A stretch of 32,899 bases of DNA from CAIKMD01 sp036490955. GTDB lineage: Bacteria; Pseudomonadota; Alphaproteobacteria; ATCC43930; CGMCC-115725. Where the stretch lies: contig DASXCX010000211.1 in NCBI GenBank assembly GCA_036490955.1, positions 1 to 32,899 of the forward strand. The letters run 5' to 3'. Shown here piece after piece: positions 14,593-23,518 of this stretch. Under the pieces are notes generated by a model. It saw nothing but the letters and a program-made list of their open reading frames with translations. It was not told the DNA's origin and searched no databases. How positions within the stretch are numbered: position 1 is the first letter of the stretch; each line of letters opens with the position of its first letter. Position numbers and translations under genes: made by a program.

Positions 14593-16683
14593 TTACCAAC
14601 GTCGTTTTGAGCGCTGAGTTAAGCGTCTGCTTTGCTGCGGCAAATCGTCCGCAACGAGATTAAAGCGCAGACTGCCGGTCACGGTATTCGCTTCGGCGAG
14701 TTCGACGGTGACGGCATCGCCCAAGCTGAAGCTTCGCCCAAATCGTCGACCGACGAGTCGGTGGCGCGCCCCGTCGTGATCATAATAGTCCGATGGGAGC
14801 GAGCGAATCGGGATCAGCCCGTCGGCGCCTGTTTCCGTCAACGTCACGAACAGCCCAGCTCGCGTCACGCCATTAATGCGCGCAGCGAATTCAGCGCCGA
14901 CGCGGTCGGCGAGATAGGCGGAGATGTAACGGTCGGACGCGTTGCGCTCCGCCGCGGCGGCGCGGCGTTCGGTCATCGATACATGCTCGCCAACCGGGAC
15001 GAGATCTTTCTCCGACACGCTCGCGCCGGCATCGCCGAGCTTCAGCGCATCGATCAACGCGCGATGCACGGCGAGATCGGCATAGCGGCGGATCGGCGAT
15101 GTGAAATGTGCGTAATGACGCAGCGCCAGACCGAAATGCCCGATATTGGTCGGGCTGTAGATAGCCTGTGCTTGCGAGCGCAGGATAAGCTGCGGCACGA
15201 TCGTCGCGTAGGGCGTGTTCGCGACCTTGTGAAGAATGTCGTTGAAGTACCGCGGCCGAATGACTTGGCCTTTGGCAAGCTTCACGCCGGGGATGCCGAT
15301 TTCGGCGAGGAATTCACTCAGCGCGGCGATCTTTGCTGGGTCGGGCGCATCGTGAACCCGATAGAGACCGGGCTTATGTAGCCGTTCCAGCGTCTCTGCG
15401 GCGGCGACATTCGCCGTCACCATGAATTCCTCGATCAGACGATGGCTGTCGAGCCGCGCGCGCGGCTCGATGCGCACAACCTTGCCACTCTCGTCGAGCT
15501 GGATACGGCGCTCGGGAAGATCGAGATCGAGCGCGCCGCGTTGCCGCCAGCCGCGATCGAGCGCGGCGAAGGCGGCGTAGAGCGGTCGCAGCACCGGCTC
15601 GAGCAAGGGCGCGGTGTGATCGCTGGGGTTCCCGTCAATCGCTTGCTGCACCTCCTCGTAGGTGAGCCGCGCGGCTGAGCGCATCAACCCGCGCACGAAA
15701 CGGTGGCGCTGGAGATGGCCATTGTCGTCGAACCAGAGATGCACCGCCATGCAGGCGCGATCGACGCCCGGCTTCAGCGAGCACAGCTCGTTCGAGAGCG
15801 CCTCCGGAAGCATCGGCACGACGCGATCGGGAAAGTAGACCGAGTTGCCGCGCTTCTCGGCCTCGCGATCGAGCGCATCGTTCGGGCGCACGTACCAGGC
15901 GACGTCGGCGATGGCGACCATGGCGTGCCAGCCATCTGCCCTTTCGGGATCGCGCTCCGCCCAGACCGCGTCGTCGAAATCGCGCGCGTCGGAACCATCG
16001 ATGGTGACGAGCGGGATCATGCGCAGATCGTCGCGAATGCCGAGTGTGACCGGCTTGGCGGCTTCGGCGAGGCCGACCGCTTCGACCGGGAATTCGGTAG
16101 GGATGTCGTAGCTGTGGATCGAGATCAGGCTGAAAGCGCGCGGATTGCTGCTGTCGCCGATACGCTCGATCACGCGTGCCTCGGGCGTTGCGAACCGGCT
16201 GCCGGGTTTCGGCGCTGCCAGCACGATTTCGCCGTCTCGCGCGTCCTTGCTGTCGCCGCGCGTGACGCGGAATTCACGCCGCTCTTTGCGGTTGGTCGGC
16301 TCGATGCGGCCGCCAGTGCCAGTCAGGCGATAGACGCCGACGATGCGGTCGGGGATCGTGTCGAGCGCGCGGATGATGCGCGCTTGCCAGCCGCCGTCTT
16401 CGCCGCGCGCGAAGCGGACGAGGGCACGCTCGCCGATGCCGAGCGCCGGTGCGCCCGGCTCGCGAACGAGGGTTACTTCTTCTTTGTAGGTGCGATCACC
16501 GACGACCGGTCGACCGCGAAGCTCGCCATCGGGATCGATCGCGTCGATTTCGACGACGCCGATCTCGGGGAGGCCACGGGGGCCGTCGCTGCGGCGCTCA
16601 CCCTTCTGCGGGCGAGCCCTTTCCGGCCGCTTTTTTCTTTTTAGCGGCTTTGGCTTTGGGTTTCGGGGTGGTTTTCTTGCCAT
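14593..16683 (-). CDS. rnr: ribonuclease R, lacking the N-terminal winged-helix domain
   Basis: 696 aa, a 3'-5' exoribonuclease that degrades structured RNA. After a basic N-terminus (1-35), two cold-shock-like segments (about 38-200) lead to the RNB domain (about 210-545) with IDGSDARDFDDAV; the Asp cluster at 232-238 binds the catalytic metals. S1 domain (about 590-675) and a short basic tail follow. Most proteobacterial RNase R proteins start with a winged-helix (HTH_12) domain of about 65 residues; here only about 38 residues precede the first OB-like segment (LPEIGVVEIDAIDPDGE), so that domain is missing. ATG 16683 lies inside topA: the genes overlap by 86 bp in different frames. Confidence 0.93.
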   Translation of the reverse strand: MARKPPRNPKPKPLKRKKRPERARPQKGERRSDGPRGLPEIGVVEIDAIDPDGELRGRPVVGDRTYKEEVTLVREPGAPALGIGERALVRFARGEDGGWQARIIRALDTIPDRIVGVYRLTGTGGRIEPTNRKERREFRVTRGDSKDARDGEIVLAAPKPGSRFATPEARVIERIGDSSNPRAFSLISIHSYDIPTEFPVEAVGLAEAAKPVTLGIRDDLRMIPLVTIDGSDARDFDDAVWAERDPERADGWHAMVAIADVAWYVRPNDALDREAEKRGNSVYFPDRVVPMLPEALSNELCSLKPGVDRACMAVHLWFDDNGHLQRHRFVRGLMRSAARLTYEEVQQAIDGNPSDHTAPLLEPVLRPLYAAFAALDRGWRQRGALDLDLPERRIQLDESGKVVRIEPRARLDSHRLIEEFMVTANVAAAETLERLHKPGLYRVHDAPDPAKIAALSEFLAEIGIPGVKLAKGQVIRPRYFNDILHKVANTPYATIVPQLILRSQAQAIYSPTNIGHFGLALRHYAHFTSPIRRYADLAVHRALIDALKLGDAGASVSEKDLVPVGEHVSMTERRAAAAERNASDRYISAYLADRVGAEFAARINGVTRAGLFVTLTETGADGLIPIRSLPSDYYDHDGARHRLVGRRFGRSFSLGDAVTVELAEANTVTGSLRFNLVADDLPQQSRRLTQRSKRRW

Positions 16684-19318
16684 TCGTTGTCTTTGGTGCG
16701 GCCGCGTCTTTGGCAGCCGCTTTTTGCTTCGGGGCTCTGGTCTCGGCCGACGTCTCTTTCGCTGCCTTCGGCGTTTTGGCGGCCTTCGGTGCTTTCGGCG
16801 CGGCGGACCGCTTGCCCTTGGGTTGCGGGCGGGCCGCGAGCAGGGCGATGGCTTGCTCCACCGTCAATTCTTCAGGCTGGACATCGCGGATCGTCGCGTT
16901 GACGCCGCCATGGCTGACATAGGGGCCGTAACGCCCGCTGAAGATATTGATCGGCTCGCCATCGCTCGGATGCGCGCCCAGGGATTTGATCGGCGTCGGC
17001 ATGCCGCGACGCTGCGGTTTCGGCTCGGCGAGCAGGCTGACCGCGCGGTTTAGGCCGATGGTCAGGATGTCGTCGTCTTTCGGCAGCGAGCGGAATTCCT
17101 TGCCGTGTTTTAGATAAGGCCCGAAGCGGCCGATCGCGGCGACGATCATCTCGCCATCTTCGGGATGCGGACCGAGTTCCCGGGGTAAGGCAAGAAGCCG
17201 CAGCGCCTTGTCGAGATCGACATCGCCGACCGGTATCGTTTTCGGGATCGAGGCGCGTTTGGGCTTCTCGTCGGGATTGCCTTCGCCGCGCTGAACATAA
17301 AACCCGTAGGGGCCTTTCTTCAGCGTGATCGGCACTTTCGTCTCCGGATCGACGCCAAGCTCGCGCGGGCTCGAACTTTCAGGGCCGTCGGCATTCTCGA
17401 TGCCGAGCGGCCGCGTGAATTTGCATTCCGGATAATTCGAGCAGCCGATGAAGGCGCCGAAGCGACCGAGCTTCAGCCCCAGACGGCCGGCACCGCAGAC
17501 CGGGCAGACACGCGGATCTTTGCCGCCTTCGACAGGGGCGGGGAAGAAATGCTCGCCAAGCGTTTCGTCGAGCGAGTTGATGACGTCGCTGATCTTCAGG
17601 TCTTTGGTGCCACCGATCGCGGTCGAGAAGTCGCGCCAGAAATCTGCCAGCACCTTCTTCCATGCGATACGGCCGCCTGAAATCTCGTCAAGCTGGTTCT
17701 CGAGATCGGCGGTGAAATCGTATTGGACATAGCGCTCGAAGAATTGCGACAGGAAAGCGGTGACGAGACGGCCGCGGTCTTCGGGAATGAAGCGCTTCTT
17801 GTCGAGCCGCACATAATTGCGGTCCTGCAGCACTTGGATGATCGAGGAATAGGTCGATGGCCGGCCGATGCCGAGCTCTTCGAGCTTTTTAACCAGGCTC
17901 GCTTCGCTATAGCGCGGCGGCGGCTGGGTGAAATGCTGCTCCGGCTTGATCTCGCCGCGATCGAGCGCGTCGCGCTCCTTCAGCGGCGGCAGGCGCCGGT
18001 TCTCCTCGTCGTCCGCGGCGTCGTCGACGTCCTCGCTGTAGAGCGCGAGGTAGCCGTCGAACGCGACCGTCGAGCCGGTCGCGCGCAACACAACGTCGCC
18101 TGCGGGCGAGGTGATGTCGACGCCGACCTGATCGATCAGTGCCGTTGCCATCTGACTGGCGACGGCGCGCTTCCAGATCAGCTCGTAAAGCCGGCGCTGC
18201 TCGTCGTCGAGATGACGCGACGCGTCGGCCGGGCGGCGCGCCATATCGGTCGGGCGGATCGCCTCGTGCGCTTCCTGGGCGTTCTTTGCCTGCGTGCGGT
18301 AGATGCGCGGCTCGTCAGGGCGATAATTGGCGCCGTAATCCTGCGCGATGAGGCTGCGGACCGAAGCAATCGCTTCGTTCGACAGGGACACGCCGTCGGT
18401 TCGCATATAGGTGATGAGGCCGACCGTCTCGCCGTCGATGTCGACGCCTTCGTAGAGGCGCTGCGCGATGCGCATCGTGCGCGATGTGGTCATGCCGAGT
18501 TTGCGCGATGCTTCCTGCTGCAAGGTCGAGGTGGTGAAGGGCGGCGGCGGATTGCGCCGCACCTGCTTGCGCTCGATTTCCTTGACCGCGAAGCCGGTTT
18601 GGCGGGCAATCTTCTCGGCAGCCTCGCGCGCGGTCTTCTCGTCGCCCAGATCGAAGCGTTCGAGCCGCTTGCCGTCGAGATGGGTGAGGCGGGCGGTAAA
18701 GCGCTCGCCGGACGGTGTTACGAAGTCGACTTCGATCGACCAGTATTCGCGCGGCTTGAAGATCTCGATCTCGGCTTCGCGCTCGCAGATGAGACGCAGC
18801 GCGACCGATTGCACGCGGCCAGCCGAACGGCTACCCGGCAATTTGCGCCAGAGCACCGGGGAGAGCGTGAAGCCGACGAGATAGTCGAGCGCACGGCGCG
18901 CGAGGTACGCGTCGACCAATTCCCGATCGAGTTCGCGCGGATGCTTGAATGCATCCTGCACCGCGCTCTTCGTCACTTCGTTGAAAACGACGCGCTTGAC
19001 GTCGACGCCCTTTAGCGCGTGGCGCTGCTTCAGGATCTCTTGCACGTGCCACGAGATCGCTTCGCCTTCGCGATCGGGATCGGTGGCGAGATAAAGATGT
19101 TCGGCGCCTTTGACGGCCTTGATGATGTCCTGCAGACGCTTATTTGCTTTGCTGTCGACTTCCCAGGAAATGGCGAAATCGTCGTCGGGTTTAACCGAGC
19201 CTTCTTTCGGCGGCAGATCGCGCACGTGGCCATAACTGGCCAGCACGGTGTAACCCTTGCCCAGATATTTGTTGATGGTTTTCGCCTTAGCCGGCGATTC
19301 AACGACGACGACGTCCAT
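16598..19318 (-). CDS. topA: DNA topoisomerase I
   Basis: 906 aa type IA topoisomerase that relaxes negative supercoils. The Toprim domain has Glu7 and DPDREGE with Asp80, Asp82 and Glu84; the active-site Tyr304 lies in GLITYMRTDG; SAGRVQSVALRL is also typical. C-terminal to the core are one four-cysteine zinc ribbon (CPVCGAGRLG ... GCSNYPECKF) and three topoisomerase C-terminal repeats (GPYGFYVQRGEG, GRFGPYLKHGKEF, GRYGPYVSHGGVN). The last 70 residues are a Lys/Ala/Pro-rich tail that probably aids DNA binding. ATG 19318 (MDVVVVESPAKAK) is the family start. It lies 66 bp after dprA and overlaps rnr by 86 bp. Confidence 0.97.
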   Translation of the reverse strand: MDVVVVESPAKAKTINKYLGKGYTVLASYGHVRDLPPKEGSVKPDDDFAISWEVDSKANKRLQDIIKAVKGAEHLYLATDPDREGEAISWHVQEILKQRHALKGVDVKRVVFNEVTKSAVQDAFKHPRELDRELVDAYLARRALDYLVGFTLSPVLWRKLPGSRSAGRVQSVALRLICEREAEIEIFKPREYWSIEVDFVTPSGERFTARLTHLDGKRLERFDLGDEKTAREAAEKIARQTGFAVKEIERKQVRRNPPPPFTTSTLQQEASRKLGMTTSRTMRIAQRLYEGVDIDGETVGLITYMRTDGVSLSNEAIASVRSLIAQDYGANYRPDEPRIYRTQAKNAQEAHEAIRPTDMARRPADASRHLDDEQRRLYELIWKRAVASQMATALIDQVGVDITSPAGDVVLRATGSTVAFDGYLALYSEDVDDAADDEENRRLPPLKERDALDRGEIKPEQHFTQPPPRYSEASLVKKLEELGIGRPSTYSSIIQVLQDRNYVRLDKKRFIPEDRGRLVTAFLSQFFERYVQYDFTADLENQLDEISGGRIAWKKVLADFWRDFSTAIGGTKDLKISDVINSLDETLGEHFFPAPVEGGKDPRVCPVCGAGRLGLKLGRFGAFIGCSNYPECKFTRPLGIENADGPESSSPRELGVDPETKVPITLKKGPYGFYVQRGEGNPDEKPKRASIPKTIPVGDVDLDKALRLLALPRELGPHPEDGEMIVAAIGRFGPYLKHGKEFRSLPKDDDILTIGLNRAVSLLAEPKPQRRGMPTPIKSLGAHPSDGEPINIFSGRYGPYVSHGGVNATIRDVQPEELTVEQAIALLAARPQPKGKRSAAPKAPKAAKTPKAAKETSAETRAPKQKAAAKDAAAPKTTNGKKTTPKPKAKAAKKKKAAGKGSPAEG

Positions 19319-19384
19319 TCTTGTTAGCTTTCTGAGGAATATTCCCGCCCGATCAATTCCGGATCAGATGGCCATTCATTCGGC

Positions 19385-20506
19385 TCAAAGCAAGGATACC
19401 TGGTTTCCTGGATGTCGCCCGATGCGCCCCGCCAACTCTAGTTCGAGGAGAATTGTCATCACCAGTGCAGGCGACAAATGGCATTGGCGCACCAATTCGT
19501 CAACCGTTACCGGTGTGGGCGAGAGCAATTCGACGAGTCGCGCACGGCTAGGGGCAAGCTCGCCGTCGCCGGGCGCGACACTTTCCGAAGGCGTGAAAGC
19601 CTCCCGTTTGCGCTCGCCAAGCGTCATGCCGAGCCGCGGTTCCAGTTCACGCATGATATCATCGACGCTCTCGCAGAGGATCGCGCCGTTACGGATCAGA
19701 TCGTTGGCGCCGCGGCAGCGCGGATCCAGCGGCGAGCCCGGGACGGCAAATACATCGCGTCCTTGCTCGAGCGCGAAGCGCGCGGTGATGAGCGAGCCCG
19801 AGCGCAGCGCGGCTTCGACGACAAGTACGCCGAGCGAGCAACCCGAAATGATGCGATTGCGCCGCGGGAAATGACGCGCCTGCGGCTCGGTGCCGACCGG
19901 CAACTCGGCGATCAGAACGCCGTGTTCGGCTATCTGCTCGTGCAATCCGCGATTTTCTTCGGGATAGACTTGGTCGATTCCGCCCGCGAGCACGGCGATG
20001 GTGCCGTTTGCCAATGCACCCTCATGGGCGGCGGCGTCAATGCCACGCGCCAGGCCTGAGACGACGACGATGCCGTGCTGACCCAATTGTATCGCGATAT
20101 CGCGTGCGAAGCGCCGGCCATTCGCCGACGCATTGCGCGCGCCAACCACCGCGAAAGCGTTGCGCCCGAGCACCGACGCATCGCCTTTGATCGAAATCAG
20201 CGGCGGCGCATCGTCGAGCGCGGCGAGTGCAATCGGATAATCCGGCTCGCCCCAGGCGACGAGCCGGCCGCCGGCCGCCTGCAGTTGCTGCATCTCGCGC
20301 TCGGCTGCCGTGCGCGCAAAGAGCGAGAGGGGCCGTGAACGCCCACCATGCCGCGCGACTTCGGGCAATGCCGCAAGCGCCGCTTCCGCCGAGCCGAATC
20401 GCGCGAGCAGCTGATAAAAAGTAACCGGCCCGACGTTCTCGCTGCGGATGAGACGCAGCCAGTCGAACCGTTCCGCGGGGTTGAGCGTGCGCGCAGGGGC
20501 GGGCAT
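19385..20506 (-). CDS. dprA: DNA-processing protein DprA
   Basis: 373 aa. The N-terminal helical region (PAERFDWLRLIRSENVGPVTFYQLL) precedes a Rossmann-like DprA domain with VVGARNASANGRRFARDIA (120-138), SGLARGIDAAAHEGAL (150-165) and VLAGGIDQVYPEEN. The C-terminal winged helix (about 310-373: PVTVDELVRQCHLSPALV) is also present. DprA loads RecA onto incoming single-stranded DNA during natural transformation and is widely conserved even in species not known to be competent. ATG 20506 is the start. It sits between plsY (61 bp upstream) and topA, an arrangement seen across many alphaproteobacteria. Confidence 0.95.
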   Translation of the reverse strand: MPAPARTLNPAERFDWLRLIRSENVGPVTFYQLLARFGSAEAALAALPEVARHGGRSRPLSLFARTAAEREMQQLQAAGGRLVAWGEPDYPIALAALDDAPPLISIKGDASVLGRNAFAVVGARNASANGRRFARDIAIQLGQHGIVVVSGLARGIDAAAHEGALANGTIAVLAGGIDQVYPEENRGLHEQIAEHGVLIAELPVGTEPQARHFPRRNRIISGCSLGVLVVEAALRSGSLITARFALEQGRDVFAVPGSPLDPRCRGANDLIRNGAILCESVDDIMRELEPRLGMTLGERKREAFTPSESVAPGDGELAPSRARLVELLSPTPVTVDELVRQCHLSPALVMTILLELELAGRIGRHPGNQVSLL

Positions 20507-20567
20507 GGGCGCCGAAGATGCACGCCGCGCCGGCCCGGCGTCAACTTGGCCCGAAACTCGACCCGTA

Positions 20568-21185
20568 TCAGGTGCGCTTCTTTCTCAGGACGATCTTGTC
20601 CTCTTCGCCGTGAACCAGGCGCGACAAATTTGCCCGATGCCGCCAGATCACGAGCAATGCGATAAGAAGAACGGCGAGCGGCGCGACGCCCTCGGGTCGC
20701 ACAAGCCAGGCGCACAGTGCCGCGACGATCGCGGCGGTGACGGCGGCGAGGGACGAGTAGCGGAATAGAAGCGCCATCGTGATCCAGGTGAGCACGGCGA
20801 CGAGCGCGAGGGGCCAAGCGTAAGCCAGGAGCACGCCGCCGGCCGTAGCGACCCCTTTACCGCCTTTGAACCCGAGCCAAATGGGAAAGATATGACCGAG
20901 CGTTGCACCAATCGCTGCCGCCGTGGGCGCTTCCGCGCCGAACCGCCAGGCGACCAGCACCGGAAAGAAGCCCTTCAGCACGTCACAGATCAACGTTGCG
21001 AGAGCGAGCTTTTTGCTGCCCGTGCGCAGCACGTTGGTTGCGCCGATATTGCCGGAGCCAATATCGCGAATGTCGCCGTGGCCGCCGAGATGCGAAAAGA
21101 TGAGTCCGAACGGAATCGAGCCGCAAAGATAAGCGCCTGCCGCGCAGGCGATGATCGCGCTCCAATCGCCGGCCGCTGTCGTCAT
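20568..21185 (-). CDS. plsY: acyl-phosphate:glycerol-3-phosphate acyltransferase
   Basis: 205-aa integral membrane enzyme transferring an acyl group from acyl-phosphate to glycerol-3-phosphate, the first step of phospholipid synthesis. It has the PlsY motifs GSIPFGLI, GSGNIGATN (43-51) and GHIFPIWLGFKGGKGVAT (97-114), with about five hydrophobic segments. The C-terminus is basic (RHRANLSRLVHGEEDKIVLR), also usual. The start ATG 21185 is 4 bp after the pyrC-like stop, so translation is coupled. The acyl-phosphate-producing partner PlsX is not in the window. Confidence 0.96.
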   Translation of the reverse strand: MTTAAGDWSAIIACAAGAYLCGSIPFGLIFSHLGGHGDIRDIGSGNIGATNVLRTGSKKLALATLICDVLKGFFPVLVAWRFGAEAPTAAAIGATLGHIFPIWLGFKGGKGVATAGGVLLAYAWPLALVAVLTWITMALLFRYSSLAAVTAAIVAALCAWLVRPEGVAPLAVLLIALLVIWRHRANLSRLVHGEEDKIVLRKKRT

Positions 21186-21189
21186 GCCC

Positions 21190-22473
21190 TTAGGCGACGC
21201 TCTCGGCAGAGTGGATCACGCGGCCTGCCACAACCGTGCGCAGCACAGCGCCTTGCACGGGGCGTCTGTCGAAAGGCGAGTTACGGCATTTCGAATGGAA
21301 GGCGTCGACCGCGATGCGCCAGGGTCTATCGAGATCGAAGATGACGAAGTCCGCCTGCGAGCCCGGCTCGAGCTTGCCCGCGGGCAGGCGCAAGATCTCG
21401 GCGGGCCGCTGCGAGAGTGCGCCGAGGATGCGCAGCAGCGGGACGCTGCCATTGTGATGGAGCTCGAGCGCGAGCGGCAGCAGCGTCTCCAGGCCGACGA
21501 TGCCGCTGGCGGCGGACGTGAAAGGCTGGCGTTTCGATTCCTGATCTTGCGGTGCATGATCGCTGGCGATGGCGTCGATGGTGCCGTCGTTGATGCCTTC
21601 GACCACGGCGCGGCGGTCGTCTTCCGAACGCAGCGGCGGCGAGACTTTGGCAAAGGTGCGATAATCGCCGACCGCCGTCTCGTTGAGCGCAAAGTACGGC
21701 GGCGCGGTATCGCAGGTCACGCGCAGGCCGCGTTTCTTGGCGCGGCGGATGGCATCGATCGCGTCGCCGGTCGAAACATGCGCGGCGTGATAGCGCCCGC
21801 CCGTAATCTCGACGAGGCGCAGATCGCGCTCGATCATCATCACCTCGGCAACCGGTGTGATGCCGGGCAGGCCGAGTCGCGTCGCGATCTCGCCTGAAGT
21901 CATCGCGCCACCCGCGGCCAGGCTCGGCTCTTCCGGGTGCTGGATGATCAGCATGTCGAAATTCGTCGCGTAGGAGAGCGCACGCCGCATCACCACCGCG
22001 TCAGCGATCGCATGCAGACCGTCGGTGAAGGCGAGGGCGCCGGCACCGGTGAGCAAACCCATCTCGGTTAATTCTTTGCCGCGCAAGCCTTTGGTTGCCG
22101 CCGCGTAGGTGCGGATGCGCGTCAGGCCGACATCGCGCGAGCGCCGCGCGACGAATTCGACCAGCGCCAACTCGTCGATGACCGGATCGGTATTGGGCAG
22201 CGCGACCATGGTGGTGACGCCGCCGGCCGCCGCGGCCTTGCCGCCGGTCGCCATTGTCTCCTGATGCTCGTCGCCCGGCTCGCGCAGCTGCACGCGCATA
22301 TCGACAATCCCGGGTGCGAGGCAATGGCCGCCACAATCGACGATCTCGGAGCCATCGCGTTTGAGGTTGGCGCCGACCGTAACGATCTTGCCGTCGTCGA
22401 CCAGCACCTCGCCCATGCTGTCGCGATTGGTGGCCGGATCGAGGAGCCGCGCGTTGGCGAAAAGCGTGGTCAT
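21190..22473 (-). CDS. pyrC: dihydroorotase-like protein, probable non-catalytic PyrC'
   Basis: 427 aa amidohydrolase of the type I dihydroorotase family. The family segments are clear: PGIVDM at 55-59, ATGGKAAAAGGVTTMVALPNTDP, IIQHPEEPSL, YHAAHVSTGDA and IASDHAPQDQESK. The first metal motif, normally DxHxH (DMHVHLREPG), reads DMRVQLREPG: Arg60 and Gln62 replace both zinc histidines. In Pseudomonas-type systems such a PyrC' is a structural partner that assembles with the adjacent PyrB, and the true dihydroorotase is encoded elsewhere. Here it starts 13 bp after pyrB, as expected for that pair. The other His and Asp positions are kept, so residual metal binding is possible. The gene symbol denotes family, not proven activity. 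Confidence 0.88.
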   Translation of the reverse strand: MTTLFANARLLDPATNRDSMGEVLVDDGKIVTVGANLKRDGSEIVDCGGHCLAPGIVDMRVQLREPGDEHQETMATGGKAAAAGGVTTMVALPNTDPVIDELALVEFVARRSRDVGLTRIRTYAAATKGLRGKELTEMGLLTGAGALAFTDGLHAIADAVVMRRALSYATNFDMLIIQHPEEPSLAAGGAMTSGEIATRLGLPGITPVAEVMMIERDLRLVEITGGRYHAAHVSTGDAIDAIRRAKKRGLRVTCDTAPPYFALNETAVGDYRTFAKVSPPLRSEDDRRAVVEGINDGTIDAIASDHAPQDQESKRQPFTSAASGIVGLETLLPLALELHHNGSVPLLRILGALSQRPAEILRLPAGKLEPGSQADFVIFDLDRPWRIAVDAFHSKCRNSPFDRRPVQGAVLRTVVAGRVIHSAESVA

Positions 22474-22486
22474 CGCGCCCGCCCGT

Positions 22487-23452
22487 TCATCTCGTCGGCG
22501 CGACGTTGCGCGGCTCTTGGCTCAAGGCTTCGAGCACCGCCATGCGCACTGCCACTCCCATTTCCACTTGCTGGCGCACCAAGCTGCGATCGATATCGTC
22601 GGCGACCTCGGTATCGATCTCAACGCCGCGATTCATTGGCCCCGGATGCATGATCAGCGCGTCGGGTTTGGCGAGGGCGAGCTTCTCGTAATCGAGGCCG
22701 AAGAAATGGAAGTATTCGCGCAGGCTCGGCACGTAACTGCCCTGCATGCGCTCCAATTGGAGGCGCAGCATCATGACGATGTCGACATCTTTCAAACCCT
22801 CGCGCATATCGGTGAAGACTTCGACACCGAGCCGGTCGACCTCGGAGGGCAGCAGCGTGCGCGGGGCGACGACGCGGACCCGGGCGCCCATGGTGTTGAG
22901 GAGCTGAATGTTGGAGCGGGCGACGCGGCTATGGGCGACATCGCCGCAGATCGCGACGAGCAGGCCCTGCAGCTTGCCTTTGCGCAGGCGGATGGTCACC
23001 GCGTCGAGCAGCGCCTGCGTCGGATGCTCATGCATGCCGTCGCCGGCGTTGATCACGGCGCAATCGACTTTCTCCGCGAGAAGCTGCACGGCTCCCGATT
23101 CCGGATGGCGGACGACCAGCACATCCGGATGCATGGCGTTGAGCGTCATCGCCGTGTCGATCAGCGTCTCGCCTTTTTTGATCGAGCTCCATTCCGCCGA
23201 CATATTAATGACATCGCTGCCGAGCCGCTTGCCGGCGAGCTCGAAGGATGTGCGTGTGCGCGTCGAGCTCTCGAAGAAGAGATTGATGATCGTGCGGCCG
23301 CGCAACAGCGACTGTTTCTTATCGGCTTGGCGATTTTGCTCGATATAGCTCTCGGCACGATCGAGAAGCTGGGTGATATCGTCGGGCGAGAGTCCCTCGA
23401 TCCCCAGCAGGTGGCGGTGCGGGAAAGAGAACGGCGCGGACGCGGTTGTCAT
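22487..23452 (-). CDS. pyrB: aspartate carbamoyltransferase catalytic subunit
   Basis: 321 aa. The carbamoyl-phosphate loop STRTRTSFE (63-71), Lys93 in IKKGET, HPES, the HPTQALLD motif (143-150) and the aspartate-domain motifs MMLRLQLERM and HPGPMNRGVE are all present. It condenses carbamoyl phosphate with aspartate in pyrimidine synthesis. ATG 23452 (MTTASAPFSFPHRHLLGIEG) is the natural start; the frame is open a little further upstream through the amt terminator. No pyrI regulatory gene follows; instead the PyrC-like gene does, which suggests a PyrB-PyrC' dodecamer-type complex. Only 18 bp separate the ATG from the amt terminator stem. Confidence 0.96.
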   Translation of the reverse strand: MTTASAPFSFPHRHLLGIEGLSPDDITQLLDRAESYIEQNRQADKKQSLLRGRTIINLFFESSTRTRTSFELAGKRLGSDVINMSAEWSSIKKGETLIDTAMTLNAMHPDVLVVRHPESGAVQLLAEKVDCAVINAGDGMHEHPTQALLDAVTIRLRKGKLQGLLVAICGDVAHSRVARSNIQLLNTMGARVRVVAPRTLLPSEVDRLGVEVFTDMREGLKDVDIVMMLRLQLERMQGSYVPSLREYFHFFGLDYEKLALAKPDALIMHPGPMNRGVEIDTEVADDIDRSLVRQQVEMGVAVRMAVLEALSQEPRNVAPTR

Positions 23453-23463
23453 TAAAGCCGGAA

Positions 23464-23505
23464 CTATAAAGAGCGCCGCTCGGCCCGGCAAGCCGAGCGG
23501 CGCTC
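23464..23505 (-). terminator. intrinsic terminator of amt
   Basis: A perfect 14-bp stem, GAGCGCCGCTCGGC (23471-23484) paired with GCCGAGCGGCGCTC (23492-23505), has a 7-nt loop and, read on the minus strand, is followed by TTTATAG. It lies 13 bp after the amt stop and ends just before pyrB, so it also sits where the pyrB promoter or leader should be. Confidence 0.85.
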
Positions 23506-23518
23506 GCTGGGGATAAAT

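Noticed and set aside
17723..19015. 430-codon plus-strand open frame
   Set aside because: It is wholly antisense to topA and only reflects the high third-position GC of that gene.
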